This document shows, one piece after another, positions 1 to 5,696 of a stretch of DNA of 8,573 bases. Source of the stretch: Peptococcaceae bacterium UBA5356 (GTDB lineage: Bacteria > Bacillota > Peptococcia > DRI-13 > DTU073); contig DHPU01000035.1 of the NCBI GenBank assembly GCA_002407935.1, forward strand, positions 1 to 8,573, given 5' to 3'. How positions within the stretch are numbered: position 1 is the stretch's first letter; the number at the start of each line of letters is the position of its first letter. The notes below the pieces were generated by a model, which was not told the DNA's origin, searched no databases, and saw nothing but the letters and a program-made list of their open reading frames with translations. The position numbers and the translations under genes are program-made.

Positions 1-1
1 C

Positions 2-646
2 CCGGTAAATCTAATTAGCCGCTGTAAGACCAAAGGCAATATCTACAGCTATACAGGCTACCAGTATGACCTCTCCACAGGGCTGATGTATGCACAGGCA
101 AGGTACTATATGCCTGAGGTGGGCCGGTTTATCAGCGCAGACGCGTATAAGGGGACTGTTGCCGACCCGCAAAGCTTGAATTTGTATGTGTATTGTAGGA
201 ATAATCCTGTGAATTATGTGGATCCTAGTGGGTATATGCAGCAAGAATGGGCGAAAAAGGGATTAGAGTTTATGCAGAAGGTTTATGATAAGTTCCCCGG
301 GTTTACCAAAAACACCCAGCCTTTTTCCACCAGTTTTGGCAACAGAATTCCTGACTTTTTAAACACAAAGACTCTTGGAGAAATTAAAAATGTTTCGTAC
401 CAATACTTTAGTAGACAAATAAAAGGTTTCCTTGAATTAGCAAAAGAGATGGATAAAACTTTTGTATTAGTTATCAACAAGGGAACAAAACTATCAGAAC
501 CACTTATTAAAGCAATTCAAGATGCTGGTGGAAAGATAATTAGAATTGGAGATGAAGCAGGTAAGGTAACAAAAACAGTTCCTATCTTTTTCAAAAATGT
601 AATTGAGGAGCAGTTGAACTTCGGTTTAGGAGATGGGGGGTGTTAA
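2..646 (+). CDS. RHS-repeat polymorphic toxin, C-terminal part (RHS core plus REase-fold toxin tip), 5' end outside window
   Basis: The reading frame is open to the left edge, so this is the 3' end of a longer gene; 214 residues are visible (numbered from the first full codon). Residues 17-76 are an RHS-associated core: YTGYQYDLSTGLMYAQARYY, then GRFISAD, NLYVYCRNNPVNYVDPSG. The DPSG motif marks where RHS proteins normally switch to a variable toxin. Residues 78-214 have a PD-(D/E)xK nuclease pattern: RIPD (D118), GEIKN (E127, K129) and a helical Q139. From memory this matches restriction-endonuclease-fold toxin 7 (Tox-REase-7), which predicts DNA or RNA cleavage in a competitor cell. The RHS shell is known in this family to encapsulate the toxin. 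GC content falls sharply at the junction. An ATG at 86 exists but lies inside the conserved core and is probably not the start. Family call for the core is firm; the toxin subfamily is an inference. Confidence 0.9.
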   Translation, partial: PVNLISRCKTKGNIYSYTGYQYDLSTGLMYAQARYYMPEVGRFISADAYKGTVADPQSLNLYVYCRNNPVNYVDPSGYMQQEWAKKGLEFMQKVYDKFPGFTKNTQPFSTSFGNRIPDFLNTKTLGEIKNVSYQYFSRQIKGFLELAKEMDKTFVLVINKGTKLSEPLIKAIQDAGGKIIRIGDEAGKVTKTVPIFFKNVIEEQLNFGLGDGGC

Positions 647-649
647 TAA

Positions 650-1357
650 ATGAAGTTGACTTATTCTTATAATTCATTAAAAGATATTAGCAACTTGTCC
701 CAAGGAGAGAAATTTATTGAAATTTTACTATCCCATGGGCTTGTAATAGATAAGGTTGATGACCATGAACCTGTGCGTAGAGCATTTGATATAAGCATGC
801 TCTCTGAACATTGGAAAGGGATAGGTCCTACAGGGGGGCACTCAACATGTTACTTTTTATTTAAAGGCCAAAAAAAAATTAATTTTTCGGGTATGGTTAC
901 ATGGAACATAAATCTTGGCTCACGTTCTAAAGTGTTCAATGGCGTACATTTATGGTTAAATACCTCTAAGAATTTTAATACAAAAGAATTAATTAAATTA
1001 GGTGATGATCTTTTCATCTGGTCAGGTGCTGTTTATGGATATGTAACTGATAATTCAAAAGATAAGTCTAAGATAGTACCTGGCGGGATATATCTGGGGT
1101 TGCCTGGCTTAATGTGGGTAAATTATTTCGGACCTGTTTATATAAAGGAACCTGATTTTCGCATCCCGCCTGACTATATTTCTGTTGGACATGGAATTAG
1201 ATATACTCTAACTGAAACACCCATTGATGATAGGTTGGATGACCCAAGTTTTTTAAAACATTGGAAGGACTACTTTGGATATGAGTGGTTTTGGGAAAAG
1301 CCTAGACGCAAGCTTCAAGTTCCACTTTTTGATAATTCGGAGTTATGTCGTCAGTAA
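650..1357 (+). CDS. probable immunity protein for the upstream RHS toxin
   Basis: This 235-residue protein starts 3 bp after the toxin stop, a layout typical of toxin-immunity pairs and of translational coupling. A G-run at 635-640 or AGGAGA at 628-633 may serve as ribosome binding site. No signal peptide or membrane segment is visible, so it should be cytoplasmic, as expected for neutralising a nuclease in the producing cell. It is rich in aromatic residues; notable stretches are TGGHSTCYFLF (61-71), GLPGLMWVNYFGPVYI (150-165) and FLKHWKDYFGYEWFW (201-215). I cannot assign it securely to a named immunity family. The glycine-aromatic WVNYFG stretch only vaguely recalls other immunity proteins. 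Its low GC content matches the toxin tip rather than the RHS core, so the two probably moved together. Immunity function is inferred from position. Confidence 0.75.
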   Translation: MKLTYSYNSLKDISNLSQGEKFIEILLSHGLVIDKVDDHEPVRRAFDISMLSEHWKGIGPTGGHSTCYFLFKGQKKINFSGMVTWNINLGSRSKVFNGVHLWLNTSKNFNTKELIKLGDDLFIWSGAVYGYVTDNSKDKSKIVPGGIYLGLPGLMWVNYFGPVYIKEPDFRIPPDYISVGHGIRYTLTETPIDDRLDDPSFLKHWKDYFGYEWFWEKPRRKLQVPLFDNSELCRQ

Positions 1358-1475
1358 GAATTGTTGTCAGTTGTAGACATCAGAAATTATATCCACTCAT
1401 TTAAGCTGGAAATAATCGGAATATGGCTGGCGTTTCGGGAGAACTTTCCCCAAAATTAAATCAAAAAAACAAAAT

Positions 1476-1498
1476 AAGCTTACGCAATAAGCTTTCTT
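1476..1498 (+). terminator. weak terminator-like hairpin after the immunity gene
   Basis: AAGCTTA (1476-1482) and TAAGCTT (1488-1494) form a perfect 7-bp stem with a 5-nt loop, followed by TCTT. The stem is AT-rich and the T-tract is interrupted, so termination would be weak. It is the only plausible terminator between the immunity gene and the next promoter. Confidence 0.3.
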
Positions 1499-1596
1499 AA
1501 ATGGTCTATACTAGTTTAACTTGTACTTTTTCTTGACATAGTACCATTGGCTACTAAGTGAATTATAGAACATGCGGCTTTTCTAGGTTTAGCGTA

Positions 1597-1625
1597 TTGA
1601 ACATAGGTATTAAGTAAGATATAAT
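1597..1625 (+). promoter_or_regulatory. sigma-A promoter of the carboxyltransferase gene
   Basis: A -35 box TTGAAC (1597-1602) is followed, after exactly 17 bp, by a perfect -10 box TATAAT (1620-1625). Transcription would begin near 1632 and give a leader of about 50 nt. A second, poorer candidate, TTGACA (1533-1538) with TAAGTG 16 bp later, lies upstream. This arrangement separates the gene from the toxin-immunity module. Confidence 0.7.
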
Positions 1626-1671
1626 AGTAAAAAATATAGAGAAAATATTTTTACTACATTCTTAATCTTAT

Positions 1672-1676
1672 GGAGG
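1672..1676 (+). promoter_or_regulatory. ribosome binding site deciding the carboxyltransferase start
   Basis: GGAGG lies 5 nt before the ATG at 1682. The in-frame ATG at 1670 overlaps this site and has no Shine-Dalgarno sequence of its own, so 1682 is the better start. Confidence 0.8.
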
Positions 1677-1681
1677 TACAT

Positions 1682-3094
1682 ATGTCTACAACACTCAAAA
1701 AAGTAGGAATTACGGACACAACATGGCGGGATGGGCATCAGTCTTTATTGGCTACGAGAATGAAAACGGAAGATATGCTGCCTATCGCCCAAAAAATGGA
1801 TGAGATCGGGTTTCATTCGATGGAGGTATGGGGTGGGGCCACCTTTGATACTTGTATGCGGTTCTTGAATGAGGATCCTTGGGAACGCCTGGATAAGATT
1901 AAACAAGTACTCAAAAAAACCAAAACGCAGATGCTCTTGAGAGGGCAAAACTTAGTCGGGTACAAGCATTATGCTGATGATGTGGTTGAAGAGTTTGTCA
2001 AAAAGGCTGTTGCACATGGGATGGATATTTTCCGGATCTTTGATGCGATGAATGATGTACGTAACTTACAAAAGGCGATGGAGGTTGCCAAAAAGGAAGG
2101 GGCGCATGTTCAGGCTACGTTTTCTTATACGATTAGTCCGGTTCATAATTTGTCTTACTTTTTAAAGATGGCGCAAAGCTTGGTGGATCTGGGGGCTGAT
2201 TCATTCTGTATCAAGGATATGGCGGGAATCTTGAAGCCTTATGCCGCTTTTGAATTAGTTAGTGAATTAAAAAAGAAGTTTGGGCTTCCGATCCAGATGC
2301 ATACGCATTATACCAGTGGAATGGCTTCGATGATGTATCTTAAGGCTATTGAGGCGGGGGCCGATGTAATTGATACGGCAATTTCCACACTAGCTTTGGG
2401 CACTTCGCAACCGGCTACGGAAACAATGGTTGCTACGTTAGAGGGCACTCCTTATGATACAGGGATTAATATTGAACCGCTTTCCGAAATCGCCGCTTAT
2501 TTTAAAGAGGTACGGAAAAAATATCAAGATTTTGATGTGTATAAAAATGGAGTAGACACCAACGTTTTGTTATATCAGGTTCCGGGTGGGATGCTCTCCA
2601 ATTTTATTTCTCAACTGCAGCAGCAAAATGCTTTAGACAAGCTGCCTGAGGTGTTGGCGGAGGTTCCTAGAGTGAGAGAAGATCTTGGTTATCCTCCCCT
2701 GGTTACTCCCACGAGTCAGATTGTAGGGACACAGGCCGTAATGAACGTGCTGATGGGACGCTATAAGATGGTGACTAATGAAGTGCGCAATTATATGAGG
2801 GGGCTTTATGGGGCAACACCGGCTCCTGTTAATGAGGAAATAAGGAAATTGATTATTAAGGATGAGCAACCAATTACCGGCCGCCCTGCCGATTTTATTG
2901 AGTCACAGCTTGCGCAGGCTCGGCAAGAAATTGGGATGTATCTGCAAAAGGAAGAAGATGTACTCTCTTATGCTATTTTCCCGCAGGTGGCGAAAAAATT
3001 CTTGGAAGAGCGGTATGCGGCTAAATGCCATGTTGATTTTAACCTTGCCCGGGAGAATGAGGCCAAGATGGGAGCGAAGATTTACCCACTTTAA
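1682..3094 (+). CDS. oadA: pyruvate/oxaloacetate carboxyltransferase (oxaloacetate decarboxylase alpha / pyruvate carboxylase B type), no biotin domain
   Basis: This 470-residue cytoplasmic enzyme belongs to the HMGL-like carboxyltransferase family, which moves CO2 between oxaloacetate/pyruvate and a biotin carrier. The TIM barrel opens with TDTTWRDGHQS (11-21; D17 is a predicted metal ligand). RGQNLVGYKHYADD (87-100) and FRIFDAMND (117-125) follow. FCIKDMAG (175-182) carries K178, the lysine that is carbamylated in this family, and MHTHYTSG (206-213) carries the metal-binding histidines. The PYC_OADA-type conserved region fills residues from about 290 to the end. There is no AMKM biotinylation motif and no Ala/Pro linker, so it must work with a separate biotinyl protein, as the 5S subunit of transcarboxylase or a free-standing OadA/PycB does. 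It has its own promoter and terminator, with no partner subunit nearby. Whether it acts as decarboxylase, pyruvate carboxylase subunit or methylmalonyl-CoA:pyruvate transcarboxylase subunit cannot be read from the sequence. An in-frame ATG at 1670 would add MEVH. Confidence 0.93.
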   Translation: MSTTLKKVGITDTTWRDGHQSLLATRMKTEDMLPIAQKMDEIGFHSMEVWGGATFDTCMRFLNEDPWERLDKIKQVLKKTKTQMLLRGQNLVGYKHYADDVVEEFVKKAVAHGMDIFRIFDAMNDVRNLQKAMEVAKKEGAHVQATFSYTISPVHNLSYFLKMAQSLVDLGADSFCIKDMAGILKPYAAFELVSELKKKFGLPIQMHTHYTSGMASMMYLKAIEAGADVIDTAISTLALGTSQPATETMVATLEGTPYDTGINIEPLSEIAAYFKEVRKKYQDFDVYKNGVDTNVLLYQVPGGMLSNFISQLQQQNALDKLPEVLAEVPRVREDLGYPPLVTPTSQIVGTQAVMNVLMGRYKMVTNEVRNYMRGLYGATPAPVNEEIRKLIIKDEQPITGRPADFIESQLAQARQEIGMYLQKEEDVLSYAIFPQVAKKFLEERYAAKCHVDFNLARENEAKMGAKIYPL

Positions 3095-3126
3095 GAGTAA
3101 TCCCAATAACATATTTTTACAAAAGG

Positions 3127-3160
3127 AACAAACAGGAGAACCGTCCCCCTGTTTGTTTTT
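3127..3160 (+). terminator. rho-independent terminator with a repeat-like loop
   Basis: AACAAACAGG (3127-3136) pairs perfectly with CCTGTTTGTT (3148-3157) around an 11-nt loop, and the run of T continues to 3160. It lies 32 bp after the carboxyltransferase stop and should end that transcript. The internal GAACCGTCCCC sequence resembles dispersed palindromic repeats I recall from Clostridia. Confidence 0.8.
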
Positions 3161-3267
3161 AAATTTTCGGGTCTTTTAAGCAGGAAAAATGTAGTTAAAA
3201 GGCGAATAGTAATTGGGGAAGTGATAAATTAAGAAATAAGAAAGCAGATGGGATAGAAGGCGGAAGT

Positions 3268-4404
3268 ATGCAGATACCAAATTTAGATAAAATAGTGACT
3301 AAAACGTTAATTACTATTGAACAAAGTCGGAATCAAATCTTTGATATTATAGAGAATACGCGTTCGGAAACAGAACGGATTCGTAATGAACTCGAACAAA
3401 TTCAAAAAGAAGTTTTGCAGACAATTAAAAAGGTAGATAATCTTGAATGTTTAGAAAAAGCGGCACGTCAGCGCTTGCTGGAAGTAAGCCGGGAGTTTGA
3501 GCGATATACTGAGGAGGATGTGCGTCAAGCTTATGATAAAGCCAGTGAGCTACAAGTAGAATTAGGAACCTTGCGAGAACGGGAAAAGCAGTTGAAGCTT
3601 AGGCGTAGTGAACTAGAGCGCAGTTTGAGAAGGCTGGAGCATACTGTTGATAAAGCGGAGGGGTTGATTACCCAGATTGGGGTAGTTTTTGATTATCTGG
3701 AAGGAAACATGAAGAGTATCAATGAACAGTTGGAAGTAGTTCTGCATCGGCGGCAGCTGGCCCCCAAAATTATTCAAACACAGGAAGAAGAAAGGCGCAG
3801 GATTGCTAGGGAAATACATGATGGGCCGGCCCAATCCATGGCCAATGTAGTTTTAAGAACGGAAGTTTGTGAAAAACTTTTAGAGCTTAATCCGGCAGAG
3901 GTTCGTCAGGAATTGGGTGAGCTCAAAAGTGCTGTTAGGAAAAGTTTACAAGAGGTTCGCCGGATTATTTTTGATCTACGGCCAATGGGACTTGATGATT
4001 TAGGGTTGTTCCCTGTTATTTCCCGTTATGTCGAAACTTTAAAGGAACGATATAGCGAGTTAGAGATAGAATGCGATTTTAGAGGACAACAGCAGCGCTT
4101 TGATTCGATTATTGAAGTGGCTTTATATAGGGTAGTGCAGGAAGCCTTGCAAAATGTCCTAAAGCATGCGAAGGCTAAGCAGGTTAAAGTATTGTTAGAA
4201 AACGATGGGCAGCGGTTAATGGCGAGAATCATCGATAATGGGCAGGGCTTTGTTGTTGAGGAACATTTACAAAAACCGAAGAGTGAGAGTTATGGATTAG
4301 TAGGGATGAAGGAACGCATGGAAATATTGGGGGGGCAACTATATCTTAATTCGAAGCAGGGAGAAGGAACGGAGGTTCTGGCGATAGTGCCTTTAGAACT
4401 TTAA
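3268..4404 (+). CDS. degS: DegS-type cytoplasmic sensor histidine kinase
   Basis: The 378-residue protein has no membrane segment and is close in length to Bacillus subtilis DegS (about 385). Residues 20-165 are highly charged and heptad-like, matching the long coiled-coil DegS sensor domain. The HisKA_3 dimerisation domain begins at EEERRRIAREIHDGPAQS (173-190). H184 is the predicted phospho-accepting histidine, and H184-D185 with Q189 form the HDxxxQ motif linked to phosphatase activity. The HATPase domain shows the N box EALQNVLKHA (292-301, N296), DNGQGF (323-328) and GLVGM (343-347). AGAAGG at 3255-3260 is a modest ribosome binding site 7 nt before the ATG. A DegU-type regulator follows after 15 bp, so the two form one operon. 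Its input signal is unknown. In B. subtilis this system controls degradative enzymes, competence and motility; here the adjacent Tad locus is a likely target. Confidence 0.93.
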   Translation: MQIPNLDKIVTKTLITIEQSRNQIFDIIENTRSETERIRNELEQIQKEVLQTIKKVDNLECLEKAARQRLLEVSREFERYTEEDVRQAYDKASELQVELGTLREREKQLKLRRSELERSLRRLEHTVDKAEGLITQIGVVFDYLEGNMKSINEQLEVVLHRRQLAPKIIQTQEEERRRIAREIHDGPAQSMANVVLRTEVCEKLLELNPAEVRQELGELKSAVRKSLQEVRRIIFDLRPMGLDDLGLFPVISRYVETLKERYSELEIECDFRGQQQRFDSIIEVALYRVVQEALQNVLKHAKAKQVKVLLENDGQRLMARIIDNGQGFVVEEHLQKPKSESYGLVGMKERMEILGGQLYLNSKQGEGTEVLAIVPLEL

Positions 4405-4419
4405 AGAGGAGATGTAAAA

Positions 4420-5085
4420 ATGGGCGAAAGTGAAAGCAAAATTAGAGTAATAATCATTGATGACCATCCATTGGTGCGCGAAGGCCTGAAAAAGTTATTA
4501 GAATTAGAAAAAAGAATTGAGATCGTGGATGTGGCCGGCGATGGTCAAGGAGCTATTAATATTGCCCGCAAATTGAAGCCCGATGTGATCTTGATGGATA
4601 TTAACATGCCGGGAACAAATGGGATTGAAGCTACCAGAGTTATTAAACGAGAGTTCCCCAGTATAGGGATCATTGCTTTGACTGCTCACGAGGAAGAGGA
4701 GTTTGTGCTAGAGCTGGTTAGAGCGGGGGTTTCCGGTTATGTTTTAAAGGATATTGTTCCGGATAAGCTAGTGGAAACAATCAAAACAGTGGCCCAAGGG
4801 AATTCGGTAATTGACCCCAGCATTACTAATTTGTTGTTTAACGAGGTTAATCGGTTGAGTAAATATTATCAAGGCAGAGAAGGGCAGGAAGTCTTAACGA
4901 ACCGGGAAATGGATATTCTTAGATCGATGACGAAGGGGTTTAGTAATAAAGAAATTGCCGGCGAGCTGCTGATCAGTGAAAAGACGGTGAAGAACCACAT
5001 TACGAGTATTTTCCGCAAAATCAAGGTTAAGGATAGAACTCAGGCGGTTTTGTATGCGATAAAACATCATCTTGTAGAGTTGTGA
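4420..5085 (+). CDS. degU: DegU-type response regulator (REC plus LuxR/NarL helix-turn-helix)
   Basis: This 221-residue transcription factor has a receiver domain at 8-125: acidic pocket D14/D15, phospho-acceptor D60 in LMDINMPG, conserved T88 (ALTAHEE) and K110 (YVLKD). A linker leads to a LuxR/NarL-type DNA-binding domain at about 158-217, with LTNREMDILRSMTKG and NKEIAGELLISEKTVKNHI as the helix-turn-helix core. DegS should phosphorylate D60, and the phosphorylated dimer would bind promoter DNA. GAGGAG (4406-4411) gives a good ribosome binding site, and the 15-bp spacing from degS indicates co-transcription. The length and linker fit DegU better than NarL or ComA, but orthology to B. subtilis DegU is an inference. 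No clear terminator follows, so transcription may run on into the small membrane-protein gene. Confidence 0.93.
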   Translation: MGESESKIRVIIIDDHPLVREGLKKLLELEKRIEIVDVAGDGQGAINIARKLKPDVILMDINMPGTNGIEATRVIKREFPSIGIIALTAHEEEEFVLELVRAGVSGYVLKDIVPDKLVETIKTVAQGNSVIDPSITNLLFNEVNRLSKYYQGREGQEVLTNREMDILRSMTKGFSNKEIAGELLISEKTVKNHITSIFRKIKVKDRTQAVLYAIKHHLVEL

Positions 5086-5105
5086 GTTAGTTGTTTCCAA
5101 GTGAC

Positions 5106-5157
5106 CTTTTCTCTCCCCCTGCATAAAGTATCCTACTAGGAGAATGGGGGAGTAAAG
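5106..5157 (+). promoter_or_regulatory. stem that can sequester the ribosome binding site of the small membrane-protein gene
   Basis: CTCCCCC (5113-5119) is exactly complementary to GGGGGAG (5146-5152), the Shine-Dalgarno sequence of the next gene. CTTT (5106-5109) can also pair with AAAG (5154-5157), right beside the ATG at 5160. The 26-nt loop contains a minor TCCT/AGGA hairpin. There is no T-tract, so this is not a terminator. It could limit translation unless opened. Complementarity is visible; regulation is inferred. Confidence 0.45.
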
Positions 5158-5159
5158 AG

Positions 5160-5327
5160 ATGGGGGAATTAATTTTAGGGATTTTAGTAACAGCTTATTT
5201 TTGCTATGGCTTATATGCCCTTTATAGGGAAATAGGTAATAAATTTTTGCTAGGACTTAGGGAGGTTCGACCTAGGACTAGCCGAAAGAAGAAAGTGGGA
5301 CAAAATTATCAAAAGAAGCGGGGTTAA
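5160..5327 (+). CDS. small single-pass membrane protein of 55 residues, unknown function
   Basis: Translation from the ATG at 5160 gives a 55-residue protein: MGELILGILVTAYFCYGLYA, then a short amphipathic stretch and a strongly basic tail (residues 38-54 hold about eight Arg/Lys). Residues 4-22 form one hydrophobic helix; the positive-inside rule predicts the basic C terminus in the cytoplasm. GGGGGAG at 5146-5152 is a strong ribosome binding site at 7-nt spacing, which is the main support for a real gene. It lies between degU and the pilin gene with no terminator before it. I do not recognise the family. It may be a minor factor of the DegSU or Tad system, but that rests only on position. 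Confidence 0.6.
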   Translation: MGELILGILVTAYFCYGLYALYREIGNKFLLGLREVRPRTSRKKKVGQNYQKKRG

Positions 5328-5360
5328 CGACGGATATATTTTTTTACTAAAAGCTTATAT

Positions 5361-5403
5361 AATAAAGGAAAGAGAGTGAATTGACTTTAAATTTTCCTTT
5401 ATT
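5361..5403. repeat. 11-bp inverted repeat upstream of the pilin gene, possible operator
   Basis: AATAAAGGAAA (5361-5371) and its exact reverse complement TTTCCTTTATT (5393-5403) are separated by 21 bp. Their centres are 32 bp apart, about three helical turns, so both would face the same side of the DNA. They flank the candidate -35 box TTGACT. A long-looped RNA hairpin is possible, but no T-tract follows. Confidence 0.5.
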
Positions 5404-5410
5404 GTATTTA
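5381..5410 (+). promoter_or_regulatory. candidate sigma-A promoter of the pilin gene
   Basis: TTGACT (5381-5386) is followed after 18 bp by TATTTA (5405-5410). An alternative is TTGTAT (5402-5407) with TAAAAT (5425-5430) at 17 bp, which would start transcription near 5437. TATAAT at 5358-5363 also exists but lacks a good -35 box. I cannot tell which is used; the region is very AT-rich. Confidence 0.4.
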
Positions 5411-5423
5411 AGTTTAATAAATA
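5405..5423. promoter_or_regulatory. possible DegU-type operator (TATTTA-N7-TAAATA)
   Basis: TATTTA (5405-5410) and TAAATA (5418-5423) form a perfect dyad with a 7-bp spacer. The ATTTA-N7-TAAAT core equals that of the inverted repeat described for DegU at the B. subtilis comK promoter, as I recall it. It overlaps the candidate pilin promoter. Chance occurrence in AT-rich DNA is quite possible. Confidence 0.3.
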
Positions 5424-5456
5424 GTAAAATAGCAGACATTGAAAAGAGAGATTGAG

Positions 5457-5657
5457 ATGTTGACAGTTTTAAAAAGGTTGGTGAAAGAAGAAAAAGGTCA
5501 GGGAATGGCGGAATATGGACTTATTTTAGCTTTAGTAGCCGTAGCGGCAATTGCCGGGTTGTATTTGCTCGGGCCAACGCTTAAGGACAAGTTTACAGAC
5601 ATAAGTAACGAGATAAGAACTCCTACTCCTCCTACTACTACTACTACTACTCCGTAA
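5457..5657 (+). CDS. flp: Flp-family type IVb pilin precursor (major Tad pilin)
   Basis: The 66-residue prepilin has a 14-residue basic leader (MLTVLKRLVKEEKG). The predicted cleavage is after G14, leaving a mature protein that starts QGMAEYGLILALVAV. Glu at mature position 5 followed by Tyr at 6 is the Flp hallmark. A hydrophobic helix spans residues 21-39, then a short amphipathic part (TLKDKFTDISNEI). The last 12 residues are only Thr and Pro, encoded by ACT/CCT triplets; such a tail is unusual and could be O-glycosylated. I chose the ATG at 5457, which gives a typical leader. A TTG at 5439 would add six residues (MKREIE) and has no better ribosome binding site; AGAGAG at 5445-5450 is a weak one. 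The prepilin peptidase gene downstream should process it, and TadA/TadB should assemble it into Flp fibres used for adhesion in other bacteria. Confidence 0.92.
   Translation: MLTVLKRLVKEEKGQGMAEYGLILALVAVAAIAGLYLLGPTLKDKFTDISNEIRTPTPPTTTTTTP
5619..5651 (+). repeat. ACT/CCT triplet microsatellite in the pilin 3' end
   Basis: Eleven codons here are only ACT or CCT, ending with six ACT in a row (5634-5651). The repeat unit is three bases, so slippage would change the number of Thr residues in the pilin tail without breaking the frame. The stop codon follows one Pro codon later. Confidence 0.85.
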
Positions 5658-5696
5658 TAACATTTAGGTTAGTGTGTAAGGGTACTTATTTAATTT

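Larger units (their letters stand above)
1358..1669. other. intergenic region of 312 bp
   Basis: No convincing gene is present. The frame of the immunity gene stays open for 33 codons after its stop (1358-1459) but has no start or ribosome binding site. A short GGGA/TCCC pair occurs near 1437-1450. A 7-bp hairpin lies at 1476-1494, and two promoter-like sequences lie at 1533-1560 and 1597-1625. The rest is AT-rich and shows nothing I can name. Confidence 0.7.

Noticed and set aside
86..646. ATG at 86 as the start of the RHS-toxin gene
   Set aside because: The frame is open to the left edge and the upstream residues already match the RHS core (YTGYQYDLSTG), so the true start is outside the window.
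1670..1681. Earlier ATG start for the carboxyltransferase
   Set aside because: It overlaps the GGAGG Shine-Dalgarno sequence that serves the ATG at 1682.
2862..3179. 105-codon + strand open frame over the end of the carboxyltransferase gene
   Set aside because: It overlaps conserved coding sequence in another frame, runs through the terminator, and shows no recognisable protein.
3221..3230. TGATAAATT as an extended -10 promoter for degS
   Set aside because: No acceptable -35 box lies at the right distance, and the match is too weak to support a feature.
5439..5456. TTG at 5439 as the pilin start
   Set aside because: No better ribosome binding site precedes it, and the ATG at 5457 gives a normal 14-residue Flp leader.
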